Positions 1 to 9,416 of a stretch of DNA of 43,141 bases are shown piece by piece. This DNA is from Gammaproteobacteria bacterium 53_120_T64. Its GTDB lineage: Bacteria; Pseudomonadota; Gammaproteobacteria; Pseudomonadales; Porticoccaceae. The stretch spans positions 1-43,141 of the forward strand of contig MAAT01000068.1 of NCBI GenBank assembly GCA_002162815.1, read 5' to 3'. Below the pieces are notes generated by a model. It was not told the origin of the DNA and ran no database searches. It worked only from the letters and a program-made list of their open reading frames with translations. A program made the position numbers and the translations under genes. Positions within the stretch are counted from its first letter, which is position 1, and every line of letters begins with the position of its first letter.

Positions 1-37
1 ATCTTCAGCAAGCACCCACACGCTTTGCCTGATCAAT

Positions 38-65
38 TGTTAAAGAACGTTCGCTCCGATGAGCG
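38..65 (-). promoter_or_regulatory. rrn antitermination leader (boxB-like hairpin and boxA)
   Basis: On the minus strand a short hairpin, CGCTC-ATCG-GAGCG (52-65), is followed by GTTCTTTAACA (38-48). The latter closely matches the boxA sequence of rRNA leaders bound by NusB/NusE. The following bases down to 1 also resemble the E. coli rrn leader just before 16S processing. This shows an rRNA operon continuing leftward, though no mature rRNA is inside the window. Confidence 0.8.
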
Positions 66-73
66 GGTGGCGT

Positions 74-101
74 ATTCTACTGAACACCACCGATAAATCA
101 A
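74..101 (-). promoter_or_regulatory. rrn P2 promoter (sigma-70)
   Basis: On the minus strand TTGATT (96-101) and TAGAAT (74-79) are separated by 16 bp. This is a second promoter about 120 bp downstream of P1, giving the tandem P1-P2 layout usual for rRNA operons. The -35 is weaker than that of P1. Confidence 0.65.
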
Positions 102-157
102 CCATTTTCTTCAGCTTCTTTGCTCGATCATTTCAACCAAACACTTTCAAATAATGG

Positions 158-185
158 CTCGCTTAACAGCTTCCCGTTGAGCGAG
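158..185 (-). promoter_or_regulatory. Stem-loop in rrn leader between P1 and P2
   Basis: CTCGCTTAAC (158-167) pairs with GTTGAGCGAG (176-185), with one G.T wobble and an 8-base loop. It lies in the transcribed leader downstream of P1. Its role is unknown; leader hairpins are common in rrn operons. Confidence 0.6.
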
Positions 186-191
186 GCGCGC

Positions 192-219
192 ATTCTACAG
201 ATACAATAAATACTGTCAA
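192..219 (-). promoter_or_regulatory. rrn P1 promoter (sigma-70)
   Basis: Read on the minus strand, TTGACA (214-219) is followed after 16 bp by TAGAAT (192-197) and then a GC-rich GCGCGCC stretch. That is a near-consensus -35/-10 pair with the GC-rich discriminator typical of stringently controlled rRNA promoters. An AT-rich tract lies upstream at about 231-258 and could act as an UP element. It fires leftward, away from tyrS, towards a 16S gene that must lie beyond base 1. Confidence 0.8.
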
Positions 220-282
220 TGACAATCTGAAACTTTTTGCTAATTAATTCAAAAAGCATGGAAACAAAGCCAATTTGAACGA

Positions 283-1581
283 CTAAACCCAACGCAATAA
301 GTGAAAATGCTTCTTGCCACGGCGCAAAAGATGGAAGCGACCAAAGTAGGCGCTTGAACGACTCAGAGCAAATGCATCATCTCGCCGCTGCTCACCATTG
401 ACGCGCACAGCCCCATCGCGGATAAACTTACGCGCCTGACCCTGGGTCACCTCACCCCTCGGCGTCAAAGCCAAGCCCGAATCGACCAACGCATCGATTA
501 ACGACAAGTCATCAGCCTCAACATCACTTGATGGCATGCCGTCCAGCGCTAGCTGCCCCATATCATTCTCAGTGAGCTTATCTAACGAGCCACTGAACAG
601 TGCTGCCGATATTCGCTCTGCCGCCTCAACACCCTCTGTACCATGCACTAGTCGAGTCACTTCTCGCGCCAGGATGGCCTGAGCCGACTTCTTACCCTGA
701 GCCCGCTCGTCTGCTCGCTCAATCTCAAGCAATTCACTTATAGGTAAAAAGGTAAAGTAATGCAGGAAACGATAGACATCCTGATCTGCCACATTCACCC
801 AAAACTGGTAAAAGGCATAGGGCGATGTTTTAGCAGGATCGAGCCAAATCGTGCCCGACTCGGTCTTGCCGAATTTTGTGCCGTCAGACTTGGTAATTAG
901 AGGCAGGGTCAAACCAAAGGCCGACGCTCGATGCATGCGTCGCACCAAGTCGATACCACCGGTAATATTGCCCCACTGATCGGAACCACCGATTTGCAAA
1001 GTGCAACCAAAGCGTTTGTACAACTCAGCAAAGTCGTAGGACTGCAGCAGCATGTAGGAAAACTCGGTGTAGGAGATACCTTCACCTTCACGCTCAATGC
1101 GCGTCTTTACCGACTCCTTATGAATCATCGCATTGACGGCAAAATGCTTGCCCACATCGCGGAGGAAATCTAGCACCGGCATATTACCCATCCAATCGAG
1201 GTTATTCGCCACCTCGGCGGAACACGAACCACTATCAAAATCGACAAACCGGGAGACCTGCTGCTGCAGACGCCCTGTCCAGGCGGCAACAATATCTGGC
1301 GTATTCAGCTGGCGCTCCTGCGCCTTAAAGCTAGGATCACCAATCAAGCCCGTCGCCCCGCCGACAAGCGCCACTGGCTTATGGCCAGCCAACTGGAAAC
1401 GTCGCAGCGCGAGAAGCGGCACCAAACTACCGATATGAAGGCTATCGGCAGTGGGATCGAAACCACAGTAAAGTACCCGCTGCTCGGTGAGATGCTCTGC
1501 GAACGCCCCCTCACCCGTGGTCTGCGCAACTAGGCCCCGACTTTGTAAATCGTCAATCAAACCTTGATCCACTTTCGCCAT
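283..1581 (-). CDS. tyrS: Tyrosyl-tRNA synthetase
   Basis: Charges tRNA-Tyr with tyrosine in the cytoplasm. From the chosen start the protein has 432 residues, close to the 424 of E. coli TyrS. The class I signatures are visible: HIGS at 49-52, the GGSDQWGN substrate motif near 198-205, and KFGKT at 236-240 as the KMSKS-type loop. The KFGKT form marks the E. coli-like TyrS branch. A C-terminal S4-like RNA-binding segment (about 370-432) follows. The open frame extends 24 codons further upstream, but the ATG at 1579-1581 (MAKVDQ...) matches the family N-terminus. It sits directly upstream of the rrn promoters and is transcribed in the same direction, a tyrS-rrn arrangement also known in Pseudomonas. 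It diverges from the M23 peptidase gene. Confidence 0.97.
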   Translation of the reverse strand: MAKVDQGLIDDLQSRGLVAQTTGEGAFAEHLTEQRVLYCGFDPTADSLHIGSLVPLLALRRFQLAGHKPVALVGGATGLIGDPSFKAQERQLNTPDIVAAWTGRLQQQVSRFVDFDSGSCSAEVANNLDWMGNMPVLDFLRDVGKHFAVNAMIHKESVKTRIEREGEGISYTEFSYMLLQSYDFAELYKRFGCTLQIGGSDQWGNITGGIDLVRRMHRASAFGLTLPLITKSDGTKFGKTESGTIWLDPAKTSPYAFYQFWVNVADQDVYRFLHYFTFLPISELLEIERADERAQGKKSAQAILAREVTRLVHGTEGVEAAERISAALFSGSLDKLTENDMGQLALDGMPSSDVEADDLSLIDALVDSGLALTPRGEVTQGQARKFIRDGAVRVNGEQRRDDAFALSRSSAYFGRFHLLRRGKKHFHLLRWV

Positions 1582-1748
1582 GACTCTATACCCTACTATG
1601 CCAAAAAGAGCCGAACGATACAGGATAGCCCGACAAAAACAAATGCCACTCACACCACATAATTACCAGTCAAAACTTTAAGTCAAGGCGGTATTTTGTT
1701 ATAAATCACAACCTTAACTTCGACAGCTCCTGCGGAATACACAAACCC

Positions 1749-3101
1749 ATGCAAGCCAGCCGAAAACCAAGCTCAGTAGTGGCGTCAAAACTTCCCAAAA
1801 AACATATCGCTGCAGCAACCGTTATCGCCTTTTGCCTGGTTGTTATCACATCCCTTTTACCCTCGAAAAGTGTTCAGGCAAAGCGCAACATTATCGCCGT
1901 TGAGCTGCCATCAGATGCACAAACCCCAAACCAAGCTGTCAGCTCAACACCCAACACCCCGGTCAGCCCGAGTGACACCAAGTCAATGCCCACGCTCTTG
2001 CATTGGAATAAAACAACGATTGCCTCTGGCGACAACTTAACGACTGTTTTCAAACGTCTCGGCCTCAATGCCAGTGACGTTTACACCGTAGCCAATGCCC
2101 GCAACGAACAAAAACCGCTACGACGTCTGCGTCCAGGTGAACACATTGCCATCCGCCTCAACGACGAGGGCAGGCTGGCACAGGTCAAATATACGCGATC
2201 AAGCCTTGAGCACTATCTTTACGAGCGCAATGAAAATGGCTTTGAGGGCACAAAAGTCATTCTCCAGCCCGACCTTATCCCGACACATAAAACAGCCGTC
2301 ATTAACAACTCCCTATCGCTCGCTGCCAACAAAGTTGGCTTAAGTCAGGCCAAAATCATGGAGCTCGCTAACATCTTCGGCTGGGATATTGATTTCGCCC
2401 TCGATATTCGCAAGGGCGATGAATTTAGCGTCCTCTACGACGAAAAATTTCTTAACGGCAAGAAAGTTGGCAACGGCGATATCCTCGCGGCAACCTTCGC
2501 CAATCACGGCACAACCTTCAGTGCGGTGCGCTTTATTGAGCAAGATGGCTCGATCAATTATTACACCCCCGACGGCAAGCCCATGCGCAAGGCTTTCTTG
2601 CGAGCGCCACTGGACTTCACCCGCATCAGCTCTAACTTCAGCTTGCGCCGCAAGCACCCCGTGCACAAGCGCATCAAGGCCCATCGTGGCGTCGACTATG
2701 CCGCTCCACGCGGTACGCCTGTCTATGCCGCCGGTGATGGCAAAGTTATCGCTAGTGGCTACAGCAAGGCCAACGGCAACTATGTGTTTATTCAACACGG
2801 CGGCAAATACATCACTAAATACCTTCATCTCACCAAGCGCCTTACCCGTAAAGGCAAGCATGTAAGCCAGGGTAAAACCATTGGTACCGTTGGCTCAACG
2901 GGCTACGCCACCGGCCCCCACCTACATTACGAATTTCTGGTGAATGGCGTTCACCGCAACCCTCGCACAGTAAAGCTACCCGATGCCAAAACTATTGCCA
3001 AAAGTCAGCGCGGCGAATTCTTCGCCCAAACTGCGCCCCTGCTCAACCAGCTTAGCCAGCACAACGGACTATTGGTTGCCCAAGCCGACCTCCGCAACTA
3101 A
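1749..3101 (+). CDS. mepM: M23 murein endopeptidase, MepM/YebA-like
   Basis: Probable D,D-endopeptidase that cleaves peptide cross-links in peptidoglycan to allow wall expansion. The 450-residue protein has one N-terminal membrane segment (about 20-37), so it should be anchored in the inner membrane facing the periplasm. An OapA/LysM-like region (about 88-150) and a second substrate-binding region (about 185-270) precede the catalytic domain (about 295-410). LytM zinc ligands are present: H312 and D316 in HRGVD, and H393 in the HLH motif; H360 is the likely catalytic base. It starts 12 bp before anmK on the same strand, pairing cell-wall turnover with recycling. The tyrS-mepM-anmK order is conserved in pseudomonads as I remember it. 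The specific paralogue (MepM rather than another M23 protein) is inferred. Confidence 0.9.
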   Translation: MQASRKPSSVVASKLPKKHIAAATVIAFCLVVITSLLPSKSVQAKRNIIAVELPSDAQTPNQAVSSTPNTPVSPSDTKSMPTLLHWNKTTIASGDNLTTVFKRLGLNASDVYTVANARNEQKPLRRLRPGEHIAIRLNDEGRLAQVKYTRSSLEHYLYERNENGFEGTKVILQPDLIPTHKTAVINNSLSLAANKVGLSQAKIMELANIFGWDIDFALDIRKGDEFSVLYDEKFLNGKKVGNGDILAATFANHGTTFSAVRFIEQDGSINYYTPDGKPMRKAFLRAPLDFTRISSNFSLRRKHPVHKRIKAHRGVDYAAPRGTPVYAAGDGKVIASGYSKANGNYVFIQHGGKYITKYLHLTKRLTRKGKHVSQGKTIGTVGSTGYATGPHLHYEFLVNGVHRNPRTVKLPDAKTIAKSQRGEFFAQTAPLLNQLSQHNGLLVAQADLRN

Positions 3102-3113
3102 ATTTCAACAGCC

Positions 3114-4247
3114 ATGAGCAAACCAACGCGCGAGCTCTACATCGGCTTAATGTCCGGCACCAGCATGGATGGCATAGACGCGGCTATTATTGAATTCGCC
3201 CCGTGCCATACCACGATAGTTGCGACTTACTGCCACCCTATCCCCACGTATCTTCAGCGAGCTATCCAGCTCCTATTTTCACCAGGCGACGACGGAATTG
3301 ATGCTCTCGGTAGTGCCGACCAACAACTGGGAATCTGTTTCGCACAGGCGACGAGCGCTCTTTTGAAGCAGGCTGGACTCAAGTCAAGCGACATCACTGC
3401 AATTGGCAGCCACGGTCAAACCGTGCGGCATCGCCCACCGAGCGCAGACACCCCCCACCCCTTCACACTGCAAATTGGCGACCCCAATATCATTGCCGCA
3501 CACACCGGTATTACCACCGTCGCAGACTTTAGGCGCCGCGACATGGCACTCGGCGGGCAAGCGGCACCGCTGGTGCCGGCCTTTCACCATTCTATTTTCC
3601 ATTGTGAAAAAACCAGCAGAGCGATCGTCAATATTGGCGGTATCAGCAACATCACCTTGCTACCTGCAGAGGGCGAGGTGCAGGGTTTCGACACAGGCCC
3701 CGGCAATCGTTTACTGGATGACTGGATTAAACAACACCAGAACAAAGCCTTTGACGATAATGGAGAATGGGCCAAGCGCCATACAAGTGACCGCCGACTA
3801 CTCGAACAATTGAAGACCCACCCATTTTTACAGCGCGCAACACCAAAGAGTACGGGGCGAGAAGAATTCAACAAAGACTGGCTAGACCGGCAACTCGAGG
3901 AATTTACTCACCTCTCACCCGGCATTGTCCAGGCGACCTTACTGGCCTTCACCGCCGAAACCATCACCGATGCAATAACGGCACTGCCCCTGGAAGTCGA
4001 CGAGGTTTTTATCTGTGGCGGCGGCGCACTGAACACGGCACTCATGGACAGCCTCGGCAATTTACTAAAACCTGTAAAAGTTGCCAGTACAGCTGTCCTC
4101 GGCATTGCACCCGAGTGGGTTGAGGCCGCTGCCTTTGCTTGGCTCGCGAGGCAAACACTGGCGGGACTAGCCGGTAACGTACCCGCCGTCACCGGGGCGA
4201 AAAACTTGACCGTATTGGGTGGAATTTACCCAAGTTACTCCACCTAG
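3114..4247 (+). CDS. anmK: Anhydro-N-acetylmuramic acid kinase
   Basis: Phosphorylates and opens 1,6-anhydro-MurNAc to MurNAc-6-phosphate in murein recycling; cytoplasmic. The protein has 377 residues, the normal family length. It begins with the diagnostic GLMSGTSMDGIDA motif (about 12-24), and has IGSHGQTV, QIGDPNIIA, NIGGISNIT, GFDTGPGN and CGGGALN, the nucleotide-binding signatures of the ASKHA-type AnmK family. It lies 12 bp downstream of the M23 endopeptidase, probably in one operon. It converges with a lipoprotein gene 31 bp away, with no obvious intrinsic terminator in the gap. Confidence 0.96.
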   Translation: MSKPTRELYIGLMSGTSMDGIDAAIIEFAPCHTTIVATYCHPIPTYLQRAIQLLFSPGDDGIDALGSADQQLGICFAQATSALLKQAGLKSSDITAIGSHGQTVRHRPPSADTPHPFTLQIGDPNIIAAHTGITTVADFRRRDMALGGQAAPLVPAFHHSIFHCEKTSRAIVNIGGISNITLLPAEGEVQGFDTGPGNRLLDDWIKQHQNKAFDDNGEWAKRHTSDRRLLEQLKTHPFLQRATPKSTGREEFNKDWLDRQLEEFTHLSPGIVQATLLAFTAETITDAITALPLEVDEVFICGGGALNTALMDSLGNLLKPVKVASTAVLGIAPEWVEAAAFAWLARQTLAGLAGNVPAVTGAKNLTVLGGIYPSYST

Positions 4248-4278
4248 CCGTCAAAGCCCCGCGCTTAGAAGCTCGCAA

Positions 4279-4776
4279 CTAAAAGCGCACATAGCCCTCT
4301 TCCTCTTTCAGTCGCGCTATCTCTTCCGGGCCAAAGGCCACGGTACCGACAAAAGGGAAAAGGCTCTCTTTATTTTGCTCAAGAAAGCGCAAGCGAGTAC
4401 GGCAAATTTTAATATCGACCACCTGAAAGGCCGCTAATCGCGCAGCTAGGTCAACGATGCCCTTGTAACGCTGATAATTTTCTCGAAAGAAAATCTCAAC
4501 CTCGGGGCCGTGCAAGACAAAAGCAATGGGCGGCGCACCCGCCAAAAGAGATGCTCTTTCCAGATAAAAAGCCTCTGCACGCAATAGAGCCGCCTCGACT
4601 TCCTCGGGCTTATTATGCTCAATACGAACCAGATAGCCCGGTACCACACCGCCCGAAACCTCAGCCAGAGGTTTTACTTTACCCCCCGACATGACCGTTG
4701 CGCTGCAAGCCACTAGTAAAAAAAACAAGGCGGCACATCGGCCAGCCCAAACCCAGTTAACGCTTTCCGGCCGCAA
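4279..4776 (-). CDS. Small lipoprotein with a DsrE-like domain
   Basis: Function unknown. The 165-residue protein has an N-terminal hydrophobic segment ending in LLVAC-SA, a good lipobox, so it is probably exported and lipidated. The rest (about 38-165) resembles the DsrE/DsrF fold: an IEHNKPEEVEAALLRAEAF segment, then VLHGPEVEIFFRENYQRYK and a terminal FGPEEIARLKEEEGY helix. I see no conserved pair of cysteines for sulfur transfer. C113 in KICRTR is the only candidate. The only start in this frame before the signal peptide is TTG at 4774-4776, 17 bp after the erpA stop, suggesting translation coupled to erpA. The DsrE assignment is by eye from sequence pattern. Confidence 0.65.
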   Translation of the reverse strand: MRPESVNWVWAGRCAALFFLLVACSATVMSGGKVKPLAEVSGGVVPGYLVRIEHNKPEEVEAALLRAEAFYLERASLLAGAPPIAFVLHGPEVEIFFRENYQRYKGIVDLAARLAAFQVVDIKICRTRLRFLEQNKESLFPFVGTVAFGPEEIARLKEEEGYVRF

Positions 4777-4793
4777 ATCATGCCCGCTGATGT

Positions 4794-5147
4794 TTAGATA
4801 GAAAACGAGGCACCGCAGCCACAGGTGGTTGCAGCATTCGGGTTGTTGACCACAAAGCGGGAGCCCTCGAGCCCCTCGGAGTAATCGAGCTCGGCACCTG
4901 CTAGGTACTGAAAGCTTAAGGAGTCAACGACAACTGTCACACCCTCTCGCTCGACCTGAGTGTCGTCTTCGGCAACCGCCTCATCGAAGGTAAAACCGTA
5001 TTGGAATCCTGAGCAACCGCCACCGGTGACATAGACGCGTAATTTCAGGTCGGAATTACCCTCCTCTGCAACCAAGGTCTTCACTTTATGCACTGCGTTA
5101 TTGGTAACATTCAGGGCGCTGGGGATAAATGTTTCTGCAACTGTCAT
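4794..5147 (-). CDS. erpA: A-type iron-sulfur cluster insertion protein ErpA
   Basis: Carrier that delivers Fe-S clusters to apo-proteins, essential in many gammaproteobacteria because it feeds IspG/IspH. The protein has 117 residues, with the three conserved cysteines C45 (in [11 protein letters not shown]), C109 and C111 (in TTCGCGASF). ATG at 5145-5147 is chosen because a GGAG sits about 7 bp upstream and [13 protein letters not shown] matches the family N-terminus. An upstream ATG at 5178-5180 would add 11 unrelated residues. It is in the leftward series argC - coiled-coil protein - bactofilin - erpA - lipoprotein, an order conserved in pseudomonads. Confidence 0.96.
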   Translation of the reverse strand: MTVAETFIPSALNVTNNAVHKVKTLVAEEGNSDLKLRVYVTGGGCSGFQYGFTFDEAVAEDDTQVEREGVTVVVDSLSFQYLAGAELDYSEGLEGSRFVVNNPNAATTCGCGASFSI

Positions 5148-5237
5148 TAATACTCCGCAATCTTCTCTAGCTATCGTCAAAAAACCAAACCTGCCAAAAC
5201 TACACCCAGTATGAGGGCAAGCAGGTGAATAGCAATA

Positions 5238-5681
5238 TCAACTTTGTCTGCCACCAGCATCACTCAGGTGGCTCACCACATCCGCCGTTTCCAGCTCCGG
5301 AGCAGTAGCGGCAGTATCCGCCTCCTCCTGCACGAATCCGCCATTCACGTGTGCGCCCTTCTCTATTTCGAGTAGCGCGTAGTGAATATCGCCCTTGACC
5401 ACCGCTTTACAGGCAAGCTCAACCTGTGCCGCAGCATAGATATTGCCCTCTATATTACCACTGACCGTCACCACAGGTGCCCTCACCTGACCAATGACCA
5501 CCCCTGTGTCGAGGATTCTGACGCAGGCCTCTGCATCATCAGCGGCCGCTTCAATATTACCCGTGACCTGGCCTTCAATCTCTAAGCTACCGCTAAAGTG
5601 GATGTCGCCAATAATACACGTGCCCTTGGCGATCAACGTTGGTGTCGCCGTCCCTCTTTTATGTTTTTTATCCTTACGCAT
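5238..5681 (-). CDS. Bactofilin (polymer-forming cytoskeletal protein)
   Basis: Bactofilins self-assemble without nucleotides into filaments at the inner membrane and organise wall-synthesis or stalk/pole functions. The 147-residue protein has the typical right-handed beta-helix repeats at about 16-120 (IIGDIHFSGSLEIEGQVTGN, VSGNIEGNIYAAAQVEL, VVKGDIHYALLEIEKGAHVNG), with hydrophobic and glycine periodicity. The basic N-terminus (MRKDKKHKRG) and the acidic, Ala/Thr-rich tail (about 120-147) are expected disordered ends. Its ATG overlaps the stop of the upstream gene as TAATG, indicating translational coupling. Confidence 0.92.
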   Translation of the reverse strand: MRKDKKHKRGTATPTLIAKGTCIIGDIHFSGSLEIEGQVTGNIEAAADDAEACVRILDTGVVIGQVRAPVVTVSGNIEGNIYAAAQVELACKAVVKGDIHYALLEIEKGAHVNGGFVQEEADTAATAPELETADVVSHLSDAGGRQS

Positions 5682-6403
5682 TAATCACCTCTACTCTTGT
5701 TGACCTGCCCTCTAGCAAGCGCCCACGACATCACTAGCTCTTTGCCGCCGGTCTTTTTCTTCGACGGCCAAATTGTTGCGCGGATAGACTCTGGCTCGAA
5801 ACCCTCGGGCAAATGAATCGCGCCCTCGACCAGCTGAAAGTACTTAAACCGGCTATTGACCGGTACCGCCTCCACGTTTGGATCCAATTGCGCCAACGAA
5901 AATGTCGCCACTTGGCCCGCCAAACGACCCTCAAATTCAATAGAGAAGCTCACCTTGGTGGTTTTCGTTAAACCCTCCGTTTTACGCAGGGCAAAACGGT
6001 AGCGGTAAACCCTCGGCACTTCTGTCGACCGGATCAGAAAGTTGGATATTTGCAGGCCTTTTTCCAACTGATCACTTTTCACCAAGTTGCGATAAAGGTC
6101 GAGCTCCTCTTGGTAGGCCGATAGCTGTCGATCAAGCACCACCACCGTCCTGCGCATTTTCTCTAGGGCCTGACGATCAACCTCGGCCCCTAGTTCCAGC
6201 GCCAGTTGCTGCTGCTCTTGCTCCATTAGCTGTACTGATTGCCGCTCGAAATCGACCTGTAGTGCGCGATAGCCAACGGCCGTTGCAGAAAAATACTCGC
6301 TACCCCGCAGCCACCCCCCACCCACGCCAGCGAGCAGCGCTACAACCAGCAAAACCAACAAGCAGCTGCGGCAGTCCATCAAACGGTCGAACAATCCATC
6401 CAC
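5681..6403 (-). CDS. Membrane-anchored coiled-coil protein (DUF6776-like)
   Basis: Unknown function. The 240-residue protein has an N-terminal membrane segment (about 14-32), a long Gln/Glu-rich coiled coil (about 48-110, ERQSVQLMEQEQQQLALELG and following) and a small periplasmic domain rich in beta-type residues. GTG at 6401-6403 is chosen because GGGAG lies about 10 bp upstream; an in-frame ATG at 6377-6379 would cut into the region before the membrane helix. It overlaps the bactofilin start by one base. The conserved pairing with a bactofilin suggests a membrane partner or adaptor for the filament, which is inference. Confidence 0.7.
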   Translation of the reverse strand: MDGLFDRLMDCRSCLLVLLVVALLAGVGGGWLRGSEYFSATAVGYRALQVDFERQSVQLMEQEQQQLALELGAEVDRQALEKMRRTVVVLDRQLSAYQEELDLYRNLVKSDQLEKGLQISNFLIRSTEVPRVYRYRFALRKTEGLTKTTKVSFSIEFEGRLAGQVATFSLAQLDPNVEAVPVNSRFKYFQLVEGAIHLPEGFEPESIRATIWPSKKKTGGKELVMSWALARGQVNKSRGD

Positions 6404-6464
6404 TGCTCTTTACTCCCGACCTGCTGTTTCGCCAACCTTAAAACATCCAATGCACTGAGCCCGC

Positions 6465-7496
6465 TTAAGGTAGTAAAGGGGGTGCTTCGAGACCAAGGGT
6501 TTCCGGTAGGCCAAACATAATATTCATATTTTGTAGCGCTTGTCCCGAGGCCCCCTTTACCAGGTTATCAATCGCCGACATCACCACTACTTTATCGCCA
6601 TTTTGTGGCCTAACCACACTGATACGGCAGATATTCGACCCTCTCACACTGCGCGTTTGCGGGTGGGCACCCGCAGGCAGAACATCGACAAAGGGTTCAT
6701 CGGCATAGCGCGCCTCAAACAGGGCCTGCAAATCGACGCTGGTATCAAGCAGGGTCGCATACAGTGTGGAATGAATACCGCGCACTATCGGCAGTAGATG
6801 GGGCACAAAGGTCAAACCCACAGGTTTACCGGCAAATGACGCTAGGCCCTGGGCGATTTCCGGCAAATGACGATGCCCCCCAGCGGCGTAGGCCTTGAAG
6901 CTGTCGCTGACCTCACTGTGTAAATTATCGATTTTCGCCTGGCGACCGGCGCCACTGGCACCCGATGCCGAATTGGCAATTAAATCATCGACCGCCACCA
7001 AGTTGTTTTCAAGCAGGGGCAGAAAGCCCAACTGCACGCTGGTTGGGTAGCACCCCGGGCAGGCGATCAAACGGGCCTCTCGTATCGCCTCACGGTTAAC
7101 TTCCGGCAGGCCATACACAGCTTCGGCGATTAATTCGGGGCAGGCGTGGCTCTGGCTGTACCACTTTTCCCAAAGCTGCTGATCCTGAATACGGAAATCC
7201 GCCGACAGATCGATGACCCGCGCGCCACGCTTGAGAATCTCGGGCACCATCGCCTGAGCCACACCGTGGGGCGTGGCAAAAAACACCACATCGGACTCGG
7301 CTAAACGATCGGGGTCGGGCTCACTAAAACACAGGTCAAAATGCCCGCGTAGACTGGGAAACAAGTCCGCAACGGGCAAGCCACTTTCGCTGCGCGAGGT
7401 AATCGCCGCCACTTCCACCTCTGGATGCAGCACCAACAAACGTAACAACTCGACCCCGGTATAACCGGTTCCACCTACAATACTCGCCCTTATCAC
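6465..7496 (-). CDS. argC: N-acetyl-gamma-glutamyl-phosphate reductase
   Basis: NADPH-dependent third step of arginine synthesis, reducing N-acetylglutamyl phosphate to the semialdehyde. The protein has 343 residues, normal for the long bacterial type. It starts with the Rossmann motif [14 protein letters not shown] (8-21) and has the active-site cysteine C149 in ACPGCYPTS, plus the HRHLPEI substrate motif. GTG at 7494-7496 is the start, supported by GAGG about 9 bp upstream. It heads the leftward gene series ending with erpA and its lipoprotein, and diverges from the chloride transporter gene. Confidence 0.96.
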   Translation of the reverse strand: MIRASIVGGTGYTGVELLRLLVLHPEVEVAAITSRSESGLPVADLFPSLRGHFDLCFSEPDPDRLAESDVVFFATPHGVAQAMVPEILKRGARVIDLSADFRIQDQQLWEKWYSQSHACPELIAEAVYGLPEVNREAIREARLIACPGCYPTSVQLGFLPLLENNLVAVDDLIANSASGASGAGRQAKIDNLHSEVSDSFKAYAAGGHRHLPEIAQGLASFAGKPVGLTFVPHLLPIVRGIHSTLYATLLDTSVDLQALFEARYADEPFVDVLPAGAHPQTRSVRGSNICRISVVRPQNGDKVVVMSAIDNLVKGASGQALQNMNIMFGLPETLGLEAPPLLP

Positions 7497-7592
7497 GCCT
7501 GCTTACCTCGTCTTGAAATCCTGGGAACCAGCTATCATACCGCAACAAAGGCCCATGCTAAGCTCGATGGTCATGCAATCAATATAATAACT

Positions 7593-9353
7593 ATGCTGCC
7601 ACCTGAGAAAGAACTACCCAGCCCTCCGCAACAACGGGCCACCTCCCTCGTCAACCAGTTTCGCCATCGCCTGGCACATACCGACGCACTGCCCCAGCTC
7701 GCCCTACTCGGCATTGCCAGCGGCATCGTCACCGGCTTTATCGCGGTGGCCTTTCGCCTCGCTATCGAGTGGCCCCTAGAGTTTTTCCTGCCCGCCCGCG
7801 ACAGCGAGGGCTTTGAATCCCTCCCCCTAGAAGCGCGACTGCTTCTGCCCTTGGCGGGCACGGTGATTATCATTCTGATCATGCGCTCTCGCACTAAGTC
7901 CCAGCGCCAATGTGGTGTCGGCCATGTCATCGAGCGCTATCAACAGCACCAGGCTCACTTGCCGGCAAGCAACGCCGTGGTACAGTTTCTCGCCGGCTCA
8001 GTGGCGGCCCTGTCTGGCCACTCGGTCGGCCGCGAGGGGCCAGCCGTACACCTCGGTGCCACCTGCTCCAGCCTGCTCGGCCAAAAACTCGGCCTGCCCA
8101 ACAACAGTTTACGCATCATGGTCGGCTGCGGTGTTGCCGCTGCGATTGCGGCCTCTTTCAACACCCCCTTGGCCGGCGTTATCTTTGCCATGGAGGTGGT
8201 GCTGATGGAGTACACGGTAACCGGGTTTATTCCCATTATTCTCGCCTCCGTTTCCGGCGCCTTAATTAGCCGTGTCTGTTTTGGTGATGCCCCGGCCTTT
8301 TCGATTCCTGCGCTGACCATGGGCAGCATGCTTGAACTGCCCTTTCTGATCATCTGTGGCATCATTGTCGGCCTCGCCGGCAGTGTCGTACTCAAGCTAC
8401 ATCAATACATTCAAGGCCTGAAAACACTATCGCTAAGTACCCGTATATTGACAGCGGGTATTCTCACCAGCCTCATCGCGGCTTTCGTGCCCCAGGTTAT
8501 GGGCGTCGGCTACGACACCGTTGAAGCCGCCATGCTCGGAGAGCTAAGTCTCAGCCTACTACTCACTATCACCATCGCCAAGCTACTACTGTCAACGGCC
8601 ACCATTGCCCTCGGTGTCCCCGGCGGTAGCATCGGCCCGACCTTGGTTATCGGCGCCTGCCTGGGCGGCGCCATAGGGATTGTTGGCGCCAATTTTAGCC
8701 CCGTCGATGCCGCCAGCAGCGGCTTTTACGCGACCTTGGGTATGGGCGCGATGATGGCCTGCGTGCTCAATGCCCCCCTCGCCGCATTAATGGCGCTACT
8801 GGAGCTAACCTACAACTCGGCCATTTTACTGCCGGCCATGCTGGTGATTGTTATTGCCACCATCACCGCTCGCCTGAGTAGTCGCCTACCTGGGCTGTTT
8901 CTCATCGGCAGAAACCCCGAATCCTTTACCTCACCCGTGTTTCAAAGTTTGAGCCGGGCCGGTGTCACCAGCCTGATGAATCGGAACTTCATTTCTCACG
9001 GACCGCAGCTGACTGTTGACCAAGCCGAGGCATTGCTCAATCAACACCCCGACTGGATTGTCGTCGAGGCGGCGAGCAACGAGCGCTATATTCTCCGGCC
9101 CAGTGATCTCGCCCACCATTTACAGGCCGTGAACGCCGAGGATAATCCACAGCAAGTCATTGATTTAATGGAGATCGCCGGTGAGCGCTGGCGCCTCCAC
9201 GCGATTCATTCACGCGCCACTCTGCAGGAGGCCTTAATGCTGATCCGCGAAAAAAATGGCTTCGCCGTGTATGTTAGCGAGCCTTCCAGCGCGACCTCAT
9301 CACCGGTTCTCGGTATCATTACCCGCGATCAAATCGATAATTATTATCAGTAA
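7593..9353 (+). CDS. ClC-type chloride channel/antiporter with C-terminal CBS-like domain
   Basis: Membrane anion transporter of 586 residues. About ten membrane segments lie at 35-430, followed by a cytoplasmic CBS-like region (about 445-586). The gating-glutamate motif GREGP is at 146-150 with E148. The sequence FAMEVVLMEYT (198-208) aligns with the internal proton-pathway glutamate region, favouring H+/Cl- exchange, which is inference. Two filter positions differ from ClC-ec1: GSGIP is GVGHV (108-112), so the chloride-ligand serine is valine, and GxFxP reads GSIGP. No Shine-Dalgarno is visible, and a TATAAT lies only 5-10 bases before the ATG. Confidence 0.88.
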   Translation: MLPPEKELPSPPQQRATSLVNQFRHRLAHTDALPQLALLGIASGIVTGFIAVAFRLAIEWPLEFFLPARDSEGFESLPLEARLLLPLAGTVIIILIMRSRTKSQRQCGVGHVIERYQQHQAHLPASNAVVQFLAGSVAALSGHSVGREGPAVHLGATCSSLLGQKLGLPNNSLRIMVGCGVAAAIAASFNTPLAGVIFAMEVVLMEYTVTGFIPIILASVSGALISRVCFGDAPAFSIPALTMGSMLELPFLIICGIIVGLAGSVVLKLHQYIQGLKTLSLSTRILTAGILTSLIAAFVPQVMGVGYDTVEAAMLGELSLSLLLTITIAKLLLSTATIALGVPGGSIGPTLVIGACLGGAIGIVGANFSPVDAASSGFYATLGMGAMMACVLNAPLAALMALLELTYNSAILLPAMLVIVIATITARLSSRLPGLFLIGRNPESFTSPVFQSLSRAGVTSLMNRNFISHGPQLTVDQAEALLNQHPDWIVVEAASNERYILRPSDLAHHLQAVNAEDNPQQVIDLMEIAGERWRLHAIHSRATLQEALMLIREKNGFAVYVSEPSSATSSPVLGIITRDQIDNYYQ

Positions 9354-9416
9354 GCCCCTGAATCGGTAAACTACTGGCAATAATCACCCGTAGTTTAGTT
9401 AAGGAGCCCTCAAGCC

